DNA of 64,000 nucleotides from Paralichthys olivaceus (GCF_024713975.1 NC_091114.1:2762001-2826000); one strand, 5' to 3'. Shown: positions 24,002-37,200, numbered from the stretch's first letter. The notes: generated by a model from the sequence alone, not told the origin. Numbers and translations: made by a program.

Positions 24002-24197
24002 CTTTTTCTCTCTTGATGACCACTCAAGGTGCTTTACAGTACAGTTTGCCAGCACCTTTTTGTTCTGTGAGGGGCAATTTTAGGTTCAGCATCTTGCCCA
24101 AGCACACTTCGGCATGCAGATGGGGAAGACTGGGGATCAAACTGCAGACCTTCCGGTTGGAGGACGACCACTCTACCCATCAGCCACGGCCGCCCAA
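24002..24197 (-). repeat. SINE, reverse orientation
   Basis: Reverse complement of the complete SINE: it ends in GACCACTCTACCCATCAGCC and GGCCGCCCA (the tRNA-like head) and contains GGGGATCAAACTGCAGACC (B-box region). It starts directly after a short (TA)n(GA)n run. Confidence 0.75.
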
Positions 24198-25361
24198 TTG
24201 ATTATTAAATTATTAATTAAACATTACTGACAACAGACTGCTCACAATCAGAAACCCCACTGAGAGGTTTCCACCTCTATAGTCCTGTTCAGCTGGAGTT
24301 AAAGGTTTAGTCTCAGAACTACAAGTCAGATGGTAGACACTTAAAACCTGCTCATGCTCAGCTGCACGCCTAATGATGTGTCAACTGTCAGATGAAAACA
24401 TGAGGAGGAATTATTGACTCACACACACTGATTTTATGTAAATTTGTGACTTTAATCCCAGAGAATATTAGAAAGTTTTGTTTCTTGTGACATTACAATG
24501 ATTTTTATCTTGGAATATATTTGTTTTTACCTTATGGCCCAAAGATAATCCTCTCTTGAATCAAATTTAAATGAAAGAAACAAGCCTCAGATGAGATTGG
24601 AAATGGCATGGAAAAGGTGTCCACAATATACTGTTCACATTAGATACGTACATTCAAATATCAAATATCAATTATTAATTCCGTATTTTGTAGAAATGTA
24701 GAATACATACTTTAATGGAATAGAATATTGATAAACAGTCATTCATGATATAAAAAATCGCCCAATAATTATAAAATATAATAAAATGTTAGGTAATCTG
24801 GGACATTGGGACACCTAAGCCTCAGTCTGTTTATTTCCTGTTTTAATCAAATCTAGTCAATGGAGCTTTAGTTCAGCATAGCTATCATGTGACTGATATG
24901 ACTACTCCCAGCTGTAATGTGTCACCCTGAAATCCACCCAGTCAGGGGGGTGGGCCTGGTCGCAATACCTCATGGTGATGGCTCTAAGCTGTGTGAGGGT
25001 TTACTGCACTTAAACACACACGCGCGCACACACACACTTTGTGCACATACACGCACCAGGGTACAGACTGTCTGTGCTACACAGTCATGATTTGCCTATT
25101 GGTCACTTGACTACAGACCTGTTTGTACACAATCATTGGTCTTTCATTTAGTTAAAGGGGTTATGTTTAAACCCTGCTAGCGCCCCCTAGTCGCTGACAG
25201 TCATAACTCAAGTATAAATTTGAAGGACAGATAAATAGATAGATAAATATGGGATGGTTGTGGCTGGTAATCCGCTTACCAGAAGGACTGTGGTTCGATC
25301 CCGGTCTTATATATAAGACATTTTTAAAAAACAACAAAGACAATACATGACATGAAAGTAT

Positions 25362-25367
25362 TTTATT
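25362..25367 (-). promoter_or_regulatory. bola2 polyadenylation signal
   Basis: TTTATT on the plus strand, so AATAAA on the minus strand, about 165 nt beyond the bola2 stop codon. Confidence 0.6.
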
Positions 25368-25532
25368 GCAGAACATTCTACTTGATTTAAATCCACATTA
25401 CAGATTCATAGTAGATGAAAGCAAGTACTCATCTATCTTTTTGTATGTCAGATAATAAGGCCTTTATAGTGGACATTATAAACTGATGTGAGGGTGATTG
25501 TGTGTGTGTGTGTGTATCTGTGTGTATGTGTG

Positions 25533-27983
25533 TCATTGGGACTTCTGTTTCTCCCACTGTTCTGGTGTGAGGGTCTTCTGTTCGAAAGCGTGGATCTCTT
25601 TTAGCTCCTCCGCTAGGCACGTATTCACCATCCTGTCAACACATGACGCACACAACTGGAGTTTATTCATGTACAGCTGCATGTTGCTGGCATGTTGTAA
25701 TACACATGTGCAGTAGCTCCATGCTTGTGTTACTTTTCAAACAGTATTTGATAACACTGTATTTGGCACCACACAGGCTGCATCATGGATGACTTCAAAA
25801 CTTATGTTTGAAACCCTGAAGTACCCTGAAGCTGTTTTTTTAAAATGGTGGTCACAATGTTTGGGTTGGTCTTATTGATCATGCTAATCCCCCCCCCCCC
25901 CCCCCCCCCAGACCCTGACGTAAGCAGTTCTTTCTTCCAGACCAACGAGGTGTTGCTGCCAGAGTCAACCCAGTTTTTCGGGCAGTGAGCCAGTTCTTTG
26001 GCCGTCGAACACAAAGAACTAGCTTGGATCAGGCCATGGCTCTGAACCAGCCCTTGATCTGCCTTGATGGAAAAGGGGTACTATTTCAGTTATGTTACTC
26101 CCTGTGATATTTGGATTGTAACAGATATATACATTTATCCGCACAGAGCCTTGTGCACACTCTTAGGTAATATTGTGATGCAGAGCAATAAGTATCTTAT
26201 TAGTATCTGAAGTACTTGGCATCAGGATCTCATGGTGTCTGTGACTTTTGGGCTCCTGTAACAACCCTGCACAGATATTAATTTATGTAATGTAGCACAG
26301 CTCTGATATAATCAATTATCATAATAATATGTATATTACAATAAGCTACAGTGACACAAATATATTCTGTGTAGGTTTATCAGAACATTATTAAAACCTG
26401 ACAATCCATCCATGCTCCCTCCTTTGAATGCTTTTTGAATTAAACGGACTTGGGCTACATTGCAGACGTGTATATTGGTGAGAATTAGAACAGAGTGATA
26501 CCTGTGTCTCTGTAACAGTGGTTTTCCCTCAAACTGGGGTGACACCACCAGGACTTTATAGCTGGCTGCGCATCTGTTCGGTGATGTATCCTCCACATCC
26601 TGGTAAACAGATAACAGATCGACAGTTAGCTCAGTCTGACATTTTTGATAAATGACACGGGAAACCCGGGGAGATGGATAGTGATGGGGTTGATTAACCT
26701 CAAAATATTCCTGAGGAGAGAACAACTCTGCTCCCCCCAAAAAAGAAAACCCTTACAAACCATTTACCCATGTAATACTAGTAATAGTGTTATTAGTACT
26801 AGTATTATTATCATTATTATTATTATTACTAGAGGTGGGCTTTATGTCACAAATTATATCAGATGAAAATTTCATATCAGTTCTTTGTGAGCAGAAAATG
26901 ACAAACATTTAATATAAAGTTGAAGATTTTACAAATGTGAGGTACATCAACTAATGTTCCTACCTCCTCACTGTACTTGCACAATGTATAAGCAGTAGAT
27001 TTAAATATATTGAACCTTTGTTATATTGATGAACATAATATTGCAATATGTTGTTTTACAACCCACCCTTTAGGGATCGGTTCCAACCGTCCAGTGTCAG
27101 TCACATGATAAGTGGTATGAAGGAAGGATGGATACATAACTATGTTATTATAATCTTTATTATTATTACTGCAGATCTCGTGTAACACCTACATCATAGG
27201 AACTGCACAAAGTCACGATCATTGCTTTGAATAATCATGACCATTTTATCCAAGTTTGTTTTCATATGTGGCACAGCAAGTTATGTTCGTCACACTACTG
27301 TTTCTTTTTTTTTGTTCTTGCCAATTGTACATCAGAAGCCTGTTTTGGTCACTGGTGTATCTGGTTTGTTTCTGCAGCAATACATTTAGCAGACGCTTTT
27401 GTCCAAAGCGAATTAAGATGAGTACATTTGTCACAAGAGAGAAACCACTACATATCACTGTCGATGGGGTAAAACGAAATATAGAAACAATTGTCAAGCC
27501 CTCATCTGAGGATCGCAACTGCTATTTGTGAACGATTCTTTAAGTGCATGAGTGCTATGCAATAGAAACAGGAACCCTCACATGTGACCTTGGAGCATGA
27601 TACAGCCAGTGGTCGTTTGTCCAGTAACACTGGATCAACAGCCACACACGTGACACCTGAGGTGCCGAGCTGCTGCATCTCACTGGCAGGTGGCTGGAGC
27701 ACCTTTAATTGACACCGGAAGTGTCGGCTGCCACAATTCCAGACAGGCCTCGAGGCACGTGAGGCAGAAGCAGGGGGGACAACGTGGAATGGTGAATGAA
27801 ACTGTGTGTGTCCAGTGGCTCGAGGTACGACATATTAACGACACATCTACGTTACACTGCACATTTACACTTGCGCAATGCTCATCACAACACAAACACA
27901 AATAACTGCGAGACACGTACCACGTGCACTGCGGCGAGCTCCTTGGTGAGTTTGTCCCGGATGTGATCAGGTGTTACGGCCAT
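25533..27983 (-). CDS. bola2: BolA family member 2
   Basis: Small cytosolic/nuclear protein that, by family knowledge, pairs with monothiol glutaredoxin-3 through a shared [2Fe-2S] cluster and takes part in iron-sulfur delivery. Minus-strand exons, 5' to 3': 27983-27921 (starts MAVTPDHIRDKL), 26599-26502 (DVEDTSPNRCAASYKVLVV), 25632-25533 (MVNTCLAEELKEIHAFEQKT, ends with TGA). All introns are GT-AG and the product is 86 residues, exactly the human BOLA2 length. The cluster-ligand positions are kept: Cys31 in NRC and the His of IHAFEQ. It lies head to head with slx1, sharing an 856-bp interval with it. Intron 1 (26,600-27,920) carries an ATT-rich stretch at about 26,790-26,830 and a repeat at 27,381; intron 2 carries a C-run. 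Confidence 0.96.
25889..25909. repeat. Poly-C tract (21 C) in bola2 intron 2
   Basis: Uninterrupted run of 21 C on the plus strand, a G-run on the transcribed bola2 strand. Its length could partly be a sequencing or assembly artefact. Confidence 0.9.
27381..27440 (+). repeat. Fragment of a common fish SINE-like repeat
   Basis: The phrase CATTTAGCAGACGCTTTTGT followed by CCAAAGCGAATTA is recognised as a widespread teleost repeat segment. Intronic in bola2. Confidence 0.5.
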
Positions 27984-28839
27984 GTCTGCGTGAAGAAATG
28001 CTGTGAGGTTAAGGTCAGTGAATCAGATTGCTACCACAGATGAGGACAACTCATTGATTTCAGTCTGCAGAGGTAAACACGCGGACACCGGAAGTGCTGC
28101 AGTATTCTTCAAGCTCGGATATATTTCAAATAAAACGCTGCTGCAGTATCGATGTGAACTCAAGTTTTAATTAGAGTAATCGTTATTACCAGATATTTAT
28201 ATTGGACGATCTTCTGATTGCAGTCAGCCAGCATGAAGAGGTGGGTGTTAGAGTGTGTGACATCATGACTGACGGAACACATGTCCAATTGCTTTGCGGC
28301 AGTGGAAAACTCTGGCCAATCAGGCGCGGCCTGTCTGTTTTAAAGTAGCGAATCATAACATTAGGGGGTCCTCGCAGAAAGACTAACTCAATACTCACAG
28401 AAGGTTCGTGTAAAAAAACCCAAATACGTGTTTCACGATAAGTCACTTTGATATAATAGTATTAATGAGTGTTTAGATGTGATGTGAGGTATTATTAAGA
28501 CACGGACAGAGATACATTCAGTCATTAAAACATATATTCAGTCAGGCAGCGTTACGGGCTACTACAGTGGACACTGTTTACATGCAGGCAGGAGTTCAGT
28601 CATGGCCGTTTCTTGACATTTAACGCTTTCGACTCTGTCCTCGAGCATGAAGTCAAAATAGATTAGCGAGGAGAATGGAAGTATTTCCACAGTTAAACTG
28701 GATGGTGTCATAATAATCTGACATGTCGTATTTTTGTTTAAGGCTGCACTAGCCAAGCTAACTTAGCCAACTGCTAAGTGTTGGTGGGTGTTTAATCGGG
28801 AGCTTGATAACAACAATAACACTCACATCGCCTTGTACA
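27984..28839. promoter_or_regulatory. Shared bola2/slx1 bidirectional promoter interval
   Basis: 856 bp separate the divergent start codons. A CCAAT box (GGCCAATCAGGCG) at about 28,314-28,326 sits in the middle in a GC-richer patch, with no TATA element obvious on either side. It probably also holds both 5' UTRs. Confidence 0.6.
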
Positions 28840-31800
28840 ATGGTGGTGGAGGTGGAAAGCTTTTTCGGTGTCTACATGCTTTACTGCACAAATCCCAAAT
28901 TCAAAGGTCGCATCTACATCGGCTTCACTGTGAACCCCGAGCGGAGGATCGGGCAGCACAACGCCGGGAGGCACAAAGGCGGAGCGAAGAGGACCAGCGG
29001 CAGGGGACCATGGTGAGATCCGCTCCCCCGGCTGATCGACAGCATGGACACACTGCGTGGAATCACTCGCTCACTTCTGTTCTCTGTGTTCCCTTGTTTC
29101 AGGGAGATGGTCCTGATCATCCACGGCTTCCCCTCGGACATCGCTGCCCTCAGGGTAAGTATCTATAATAATACAGTACAAAGATCTTCAAAACAGAAAT
29201 TGGATACAGAAGGAAAAACAATGAGAATAAAATACATAAAAGACAAAAAACCCTGGTACTCCTATTGAGCCATATGATAAAAGCATATAAGACAACCTTG
29301 CTTCCTTAAGTAATTCATACCAGAGCTGTGATTTGATCGTATCTCTTACTTAAAGTTAGACGCGGAGTTGCTGAAGTGTTGCACAGACTGCAGTCTTTTC
29401 AGAATTATCAGAGTCAGACAAGAGAAAAGGCTGTTTGAGTAATCAAGGTGAGAAGTAATAGAAGCATTTATGAATTTTCCTGAATCTCTAAATTTGAAGT
29501 TGATCTAGTTTCGGGGGTATTTTCCTGAGATTGAGAAAAAAAACAAGAGATTGAAAAACTTTTGTTGAAAAGTTAAGTTACAGTTAAGCAATATATGATT
29601 TGAGATAAGGGAGGGACAGATAAGTGAGTTGTTAGTATTGACCTGACAGTTCTGTACTTGACATGGTGTGAGAACTTCTGAAACAACATTTAAACCACTG
29701 GAACAATGGAAGCCTGTTTCCACAACAGGAACCTCAGGACCTTAACCTGTGTTTGAGCAGAGGAGCCTTCGAAATTGTTACTTATCTATAGTTTTTCCAA
29801 CAGAGTAGCGACAAGTCTATTTTCACACTCAAATATTTGTTCTGCTACATTTCTTATCAAACAAAATATAACTTTTATTTGGGAATGTTGACAAGCACAA
29901 AATACAATGAACATGTATTTATCCCGCCCTCTTTTCTAGATTTGTTAACAACCAGTTATTAAATGATTAAAATCAAACTATGAAAAACATTTATTTATAA
30001 TAGCTGCCAGTCTGAATGGGCTTTAATTAAAGTCATGGGAGCTTTTGATCAGTATGAGGACATGGGGCGGACAGTTTTTGTGTTGTTTATTTAGATTTGG
30101 AACAGATGTGTTGTCCCTTTCTCAACACTGTGCTCAAAATGACAAAGTGAAATGGATTCCTGAAGCAAAACATTATTTACTGACAGTTTCAGCACGTTGT
30201 CGGCTCTCTCTCCTTTGTATCAATCCACTGAAACATCAGTTAATTCCAAATAGCAGCACAGATCTACATGGTGTCTCTGGTGTGGTGAAAACACCCAAAA
30301 ACAACAGACAGTGATTTAAGTGCCAAGTTGCCAAGACCTGTGCCACAAAAGCTCCTGGAAATAGTCATTGTAAAAAGGAGTTCATCTCAATTGGTTATCC
30401 TGTAGTGTATATTACCAACAGGAAGTTAGAGGCTCTACAGGGTTTTTGTTCCCCTGAAGATGTCAGGCTGTGTGGGCCCTTTTCCGATTTAGGGTTAGGG
30501 TTGGATGGTATGACTTAGATTGTATGGGTTGATCCTTATCTAACTGTCATCACGGTTCATCCATATCAGTTTGAGTGGGCTTGGCAACACCCCCACTCCT
30601 CCAGGCGACTCTCCCATGTCTCCCGGCGCTCCAAAAAAGAGTCGAGTCTGCAGTTCCACTGGCGCGTCCTCTCCAACATGCTGCGGGTGGCGCCGTGGAA
30701 CCGGCTTCCGCTGACGGCCCGCTGGCTCAAGCAGGAGTACAGGATGGACTTTGAGCCCAGCCTGCAGCCCCCCCTGCACATCCCCATCGCTTTTGGCAGC
30801 GTGAGAGCCAAGAAGACTCAGCAACAGCAGCCTGTGGGGGAGGAGGTGGAAGACGTGTCCAGATGTTTTCTCTGCAAAGGCTTAGTCAAGGTAGTGACCC
30901 TTTAGATTTTGGAAAATACCCCAAGTGGATCTTTACACTGTAAAATGTCCTGCTCAGTATGTGTCCTGGTTAGAGTTACTAAAAAAAATCTGTATCAAGT
31001 TTAATGTTAGAAAATAATGTCTGGCCAGTTAATGGATATTTGAACTGTACTGTCTTCTACTGTAATCTCTAAATGTAACATGCAGAATGTTGCATATTAG
31101 CGTGCTGATGATTGCTAAGGCTTGAAAGTTGTATAAGAAGGTCAGATACAGTTACACACTGACACAGTTACACAAAAAATGTTCTGTTTGCTTGGTCAGC
31201 TGTGTGGAGGCGAGAAAGGAGTGTCTCTCTGACTCTCTCTGTGTCTCTGTGTGTCTTTGAGGGATTGCCTCAAAATGAGGGATGTTTCTAAATGATATTG
31301 CGTCTCCCCTCTATGATGGCAGGCTTGTCATTCCCCATGCTTTCCCTTATCTTCTGTCATATAATGTTAGTGTCAGGTGTTCATACTTCATAACAGGGCT
31401 GAGGTTTAAAATAATAATGTAAAGATTTATGAATGTATCACTGTGAGTCAGCAGCTTTTAAAGTCCCACCATTAAAACATGGAGCTTGTCCCCATCAAAC
31501 GCCTTAGTCTGCAAATGTAATTTGGTGATGGAGAGGAGAACTTTGTCCAAAGTAAGGACAATATTGGACTTTCGGTCACACCCTCTCCATAATGTCTTGA
31601 TTAGCCTCTGCAGCTCGTTCAGTGGTAGGCTCATCCACCCACGCTGCTCGACAGAACGCCACAGGAAATCATTCCTGCCTGTGGCTGTCAAATTGTATAA
31701 TGACAACTGTAATTTATAAAGCTTAATACTGTATACTGTGTATACTTGAACTTACATTCATGTACAAATGTAAATCTATTACATACCCGTTTTTTATTTC

Positions 31801-32952
31801 TACATATGTATATCTTTTATAAAATTTTAGTCTTACTTGATTTTTATATTGCTATGTTTATACCTGCTTTTGCTCTTTCACCTCTTTCTCAGGAGCTCGG
31901 TGACATTTGAATTTCCCTACGGGGATTTATAAAGTACTTCTGATTCTAATTTGACAAAATACCAGCTAACCTTCATTCCAGTACAATCAAATCTTGACCG
32001 TACATCTTTGCCTGGTGTTTTTCTCAGGTATCAGAAAAGCTCAGCTGTTTCCGCCCGTCCTGTGGAATGAGCAGTCATGAGATCTGCCTCGCCAAACATT
32101 TCCTGAAGCGTGAACCGTCGCACCTCCTGCCTGTGGAGGGAGACTGTCCAGCGTGTCGTCACTCGGTGCTGTGGGGGAGCCTCATTCGTCATAAACGCGG
32201 CTGCTTCGGAGACCTGGAGGAGATCACGGCATCTGCATCCCAAGTAAGTTACACTACCTGTGTTTGTGTAGAAAAGATGAACGTATACTTTTACTGCTCC
32301 ATATTTTGGCAGATATGATTAAATATCACCTGTTAGTCTCTTTGTTTCCAGTCAGGAGGTTTCTCTTATTTCAAGTAGGGATGAATGTAACTTAACGTAA
32401 AGCGTTGTCAACCTTTCCTCCTCCACACAGCTCGTGTTGTGTTGTTAGTTATTGTCATCAACAGCGGACATTGTTTATGTACTTATGGTCGTATTGTTCT
32501 TACACGTGACTTTGTTCACTAGGGTTGTGTGTTTCTTATATTGTGAAATGTTCTTTATTTCTATCTTCCATTCACGCACACATTCCTACATTGCAACAAT
32601 AAAGACGTCAGGGGCAATGTGAGGCTAAGTATGTTGCCCAGAATGGGGAAGACGGGGATCGAACAGCCGACATGCTGGTTACAGGACGACCCACTCTACA
32701 CCCTGATCCCCACATATTTGATTAATATATCTAAGGTTACAATTAAACCTGCAACAGAATATTTAATTGTAAAATAAAAAGCTTTTTGAGTGATACAGCA
32801 CATTTTAACACAATAATACCGATATCTGTGATCTTTTTGGTCACTAGTATTGTGACACCGGTTCATCTAATTACAAGTGACTTTAGGTTTTATTTTATTA
32901 CTTGTCCTTGGACTTTCCACAGAGCCACTGGGCAGATGAACTGCAGCTATGA
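28840..32952 (+). CDS. slx1: SLX1 structure-specific endonuclease subunit
   Basis: GIY-YIG nuclease that, bound to SLX4, cuts branched DNA such as Holliday junctions in the nucleus. Exons: 28840-29012, 29103-29154, 30570-30890, 32028-32243, 32923-32952 (TGA), in phase, giving 263 residues (human 275). The GIY-YIG core is GVYMLYC...RIYIGFT. The catalytic Arg aligns with R36 ([10 protein letters not shown], human R41) and the catalytic Glu with E77 (FEWAWQHP, human E82). The C-terminal zinc-binding RING-like domain keeps its Cys/His set: [35 protein letters not shown]. The tail SHWADELQL matches the human HWTDLL ending. The 1.4-kb intron 2 (29,155-30,569) shows nothing recognisable, intron 3 holds a LINE end and intron 4 a SINE. 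AATAAA at 33,148-33,153 is the likely polyadenylation signal. Pairing with bola2 matches human. Confidence 0.97.
31455..31945 (+). mobile_element. LINE 3' end (C-terminal ORF2 remnant and 3' UTR)
   Basis: A frame ends in [20 protein letters not shown] followed by a short VKLYN-type tail, typical of the C terminus of fish non-LTR retrotransposon polyproteins. The 3' end reads ATTTCCCTACGGGGATTTAT then AAAGTACTTCTGATTC. The same family appears in reverse at 53,460. In slx1 intron 3; 5'-truncated. Confidence 0.75.
32600..32712 (-). repeat. SINE head fragment, reverse
   Basis: Contains GGGGATCGAACAGCCGACAT and ACGACCCACTCTACACCCTG, the reverse of the SINE B-box and A-box regions. Lies in the last slx1 intron. 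Confidence 0.65.
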
Positions 32953-33147
32953 GAGAGCGGAGTCTGCGAAACTGAGCCCTGGTGAAGTGCGGTGTCAGAT
33001 AACGATGTGGATTATTTTAAATGGGATATAATGAATAATAATGAAGACAGACTGGATGCTTTTTTTTACGTCAATCAATCTGATCATGTGTTTTAACTAT
33101 GAGTTTAATGTATTAAATATTTATGGTGGTAAAAAACTTATGTGACA

Positions 33148-33153
33148 AATAAA
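33148..33153 (+). promoter_or_regulatory. slx1 polyadenylation signal
   Basis: AATAAA inside ACAAATAAAATAAAAAG, about 196 nt after the slx1 stop. Confidence 0.6.
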
Positions 33154-33777
33154 ATAAAAAGTTGTATATATGTACAAAGTGTTGGGTGTACACTACTTAT
33201 CTGGAACAGGCTCAGACTGAATGTGCTGGTTCGCTTCTGTCAACAAAACTACATTTACTGTGTTATTAGCAAGTCATGTCATTACAGTACATGTACATAT
33301 GTTAGGTAAAAAACACCAAACCTCAGAGCTAGTAGCACATGTAAAGGCTGCTGATCAGACAAAAAACTCTTTTGGATATGACTCTCCCCTGACAGGAAGT
33401 TAGTTATCGGAACTGTGAATAATCCAGTGAGCTCATTCCTGTAATGTTACATTTGGAAAAGCACAGTATTTATTTTAAAAAAAGGTCTAATGTTCGTGCA
33501 CACCTCCCGGATTGGTTCCCACGGATGTGTGCACCTGTGATGATTGTGAATTTTTCTATTAATAGGACGAAAAATGGAGCAATCTGCCATTTTCTTTTCA
33601 AATCTACACTTCGCTTTTGGATCAATTTGTTTTCACAAGAGCAGTGCACTGTAAACAGTAGTATACTGGCTTAAATAACAGCTGTGCTTCAAGGTACACA
33701 GGGTCAGCCTTCTCACATGGTGAAACCAAATCGTTTTTTTTCCCCAAAGAAAAGCAACAACTGCAAACAACTAACGT

Positions 33778-33783
33778 TTTATT
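33778..33783 (-). promoter_or_regulatory. MS4A-gene polyadenylation signal candidate
   Basis: AATAAA on the minus strand, about 434 nt after the proposed stop at 34,217. Confidence 0.45.
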
Positions 33784-34216
33784 GTTCATAGTTGTGAATT
33801 GCAGTGACAAAGGATACATCAGTGAAGCATTAATTCACAGTGATCGTCACAAAGTATCTTCGTAAAGTTACCAAAAATCCAAGCACAAGTATTTTCAGCA
33901 AAGCATTAATGTGCATAATAAGCATTAAAATGAAATGTAATTGCCCTGATATAGTTGAATCATTTTACCTTCTCGTACCTTCAGCACAAGATATGGTTAT
34001 TTCTAACATGTAAAATGAATTGTCCCTTTTTCTACTATTTCTCATCCAACATTTTCACATCATTACTACAATTATAGACTACGACCCTGGTCTGGACAGG
34101 GCCTGTGATAAATCCACATAGGAAAATGAATACATGCAAAAACAGATCTAATGGAAAAACTGTTGAGTCATGTGTGAGGACGTTGTAAATTTACACTAAA
34201 GCTGCATGTATAGTTT

Positions 34217-37200
34217 TCAGACATCTTCAACAACATCTTCAGCAAACATAGACAGTGACAGTCCTGTTAGTTCCTGGCTTTCTGCAGCTGCTTTATGCTC
34301 CATGTTCACCTGCTGCGCTCTGACTGTGAGTGTCTGCCGGTTGCTCCGGAGCACACAGCGAACAAGTGGCTTCATCAGAGATTTTTTTTTAAGCTTTCAA
34401 CAGGTGTGACTTGAAACGCGAGGCTTGTATGAGAAGCAAAACAAACGAGCTAGAAGAGGCTGGACGGCTCCGTGGAGCAGAGAGGAAGTCATTTCACATC
34501 ACACACCATAAGTCGTGTCGTCCATTGTTAGTATAAAAGTGTTAATGCAGCTTTGACGTTAGCATTAGTGTGTGACTAAGTGTGTTACATCCCTTTTGCA
34601 TGTGTCGCCTCACTGTTGGACGGCAGGGGTTTGTACAGTGATCACCGTCTGACAGGGACAAGAAACAAGGAAAGAAGACAATTAAAACAGAATAAGCAAC
34701 TACTACAGTAAGATAGTGAAGTTGCGGTTAAATCTTGTCTTCTTTAGAAGTGTGCCTCTAATGTAATTCTCCGTACAATTCCAAACCCAGCTGGTTTGGC
34801 CCAGTCTTTTCCACCAGTCTTTCTTTTTTCTTGTGTTTGGTACGTTCAGGCTTTATTAGGGAAACCTAGAGCTGCTACCACATCGCTGGCATGGCGTGTA
34901 CTCACCATTTTGGGGGCTGGGGCGCAGCAGTTGACAACCTTGCAGCAGTAGGCGGCCAGAGTGACGGAGATGGCCAGCAGGACAGCGTTGACGAGCGAAG
35001 CCTCAGCGAAAAAGTGGGAGCGGGTACTCTGTAAGTGAATCGACGTTTACAAAGAAAGAAATCAGTGAAGGAGGATATATGAAGTGTGGTTTCAATTTTA
35101 TTTTCGTGTATTCTTTTTTTCAGTTCAGCATTTACTTGTAACTTGATAGACCAAAAATCTGTGTTTTGCAAACTGTGCGTCAGATTTATTTTAATATTTA
35201 TTAACCACCTCAATATTATGGCAGATTTCCCCGAATCGAAGTGTGCTGTTGTCATAGTAATAGTGCCAGCAAAAGGGGGGCGTGTTGTCCATTTTAACCA
35301 GAGAGGAGATCATGTTGAACAGGGACGCGCCACTCGCCACAATCTGCATCCCCAGACAGGCTCTCAGCTGAAACACACACACAACAAAATACAGGGACGG
35401 GACTTTAAACACAGTTCTCTCTAAAATAACACTTTTCCCATCTACAGAGAAAATAAGAGATGGACTTGATGTTTAAATCCTTAAATAAGAATGATAAAGG
35501 CAAACAAGTTCAAGCTGTTCCAGCCTGGTCCCCTCGTATAACGTCCACAGAAAGTCCGGAGGAGGCGATGCGAGAACACGACAGCAGATTTTCTGCAGGA
35601 TTATAACACGCGACAGACGCAATGAAATAAATAAATTGAGAAAACAAATATCTCAGGATTCAAAATAGGAGCGATGCATAAAGAAGACACAGATGAAAAT
35701 GTCAAGAGAGTTTGTGTGTGTGCGCCAGTAGGTTGGCGGTTCAATCCCAGCCTGTGCCATCTGCATGCTGAAGTGTCCTTGGGCAAGATGCTGAACACTG
35801 AATGGGACCTCATAGACGTTGAACTAATTGGAAGTCACCCTGGATAAAAGCATCAGCTCAATTAAATGGTGTAATGTAATGTGCTGTCCTCGAAAACACA
35901 TGATCTATGCAGTGGAATAAACTACATGCTGCCTCTGGCCTCTGCACCACCCCTCAGCTGAATCCTGCAGAGATTCATCTGAGCGAAGACTCATCTGCTG
36001 CGTTATTAATGCGTGAAAGGCAAACTCTGCAAAGTGTCTGCACCCAGTTCTCGTGCTCATATCTGAGAACAGCTACTTTTCCATTTGAAAGAATTCAATT
36101 TGTTCTAGTTGCTGTTCAGAAAAGCAGAAGTTGCCTCGTTACTTCTCCTTCCTGTGTCTACTCCTGGTTACGAGGTTCCCTTCAGCTCACTCACCGTTGG
36201 CAGATGGAGGTTCTGTGCTGCTAGCGCCACACTCCCGGCGATTACCACCTGTGGAGAGGACAAAAACACACGGTCACAGAGGCAGGGAATCACGTTTAAA
36301 AGTCTGGAAACAAATAAGAGAACAGGATCAATTTGGGGTCAAACAAACTAAAGACAACTGGCAATCCCAACATGTATGAAAAGACGTAATCAAGCATTAT
36401 GTTGGTGTGTTTAGTTAAATACTACAAGTGAAATTCACAAAATATCAATATATTGTTCGAATAATTGGATCATTTAAAATTAATGAAAGAAAAACGAAAT
36501 AAAAAACACTGTTATATGTGTTTCCTTTTTACGTATTTATCATCTGTGTCATGTTGACTTGAATTTTTTCATGCTACATAAAAATGAAAACAAAAAAGAG
36601 GAGGAAGACTAAGCTTCAAAATGCAAAATAAATAATCAGCTGTCCAATCACAGGAAATATGTTTTAATGTCGAGGGGCTGCAAAATTAAAATCACAATAC
36701 ATTAATGTTCCATTCACCATAAATGAACTTCCACAGCCTCCACCATTTGTAAAAACCACGTCACAACTCCTGAACTCATTTTTAAAAATGACCTGGTTAT
36801 GGGGGGAATTTTGGTCCTGGCTGGTCTTTTATAAATATCACTGCATTTCTATCATGCAGCCCACCTCCTCACCTCCTCACCCTTCATTTGGGCCTTTGCC
36901 TGATGAAGACGCTTTACACGGTTGGAGTGTAATTGCCCCAAAAACCTTTCACAGTTGCTAACTCAGTAAATATCACCATGCACTTACAATGGGCTCCTGC
37001 TTATTCATCTAAAGTGGCTTCAGAAAGAATTCACACTCCTTCATTAGTGCTTTCTTTGTTGTGTTGGAGGTTTAATTGTAAATGAATATTAAGCATAACA
37101 CTTGCACGACACTGGGAGTTAAAGACGAGCTTACCAGTAGAGTTGAAATGAAGTAGGGGATGTCAGTATCTAAGTGAGTCAGGCCTTTGGCCAGAAACAC

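Larger units (their letters stand above)
20687..25532. other. Intergenic region between the ETS gene and bola2
   Basis: An AATAAA at 20,880-20,885 is the likely polyadenylation signal of the ETS gene, about 190 bp after its stop. The rest has no supported gene. It holds a repeat at about 21,250-21,530, a G-run at about 21,958, a MITE at 22,138, a fragment at 23,150-23,260 resembling a dispersed repeat (TGAGTAAATGTACTCAATTA), a reverse SINE at 24,002 and a short SINE-head remnant at about 25,255-25,305. All open frames here are short and without recognisable domains. Confidence 0.6.
32953..34216. other. Tail-to-tail spacer between slx1 and the MS4A gene
   Basis: Holds the two 3' UTRs. The slx1 AATAAA is at 33,148; the likely minus-strand signal of the MS4A gene is TTTATT at 33,778-33,783. 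AT-rich, with no supported gene. Confidence 0.6.

Noticed and set aside
27256-27531. 91-residue frame between bola2 exons
   Set aside because: Lies in bola2 intron 1 and overlaps a dispersed repeat fragment; no domain and no second species evidence available.
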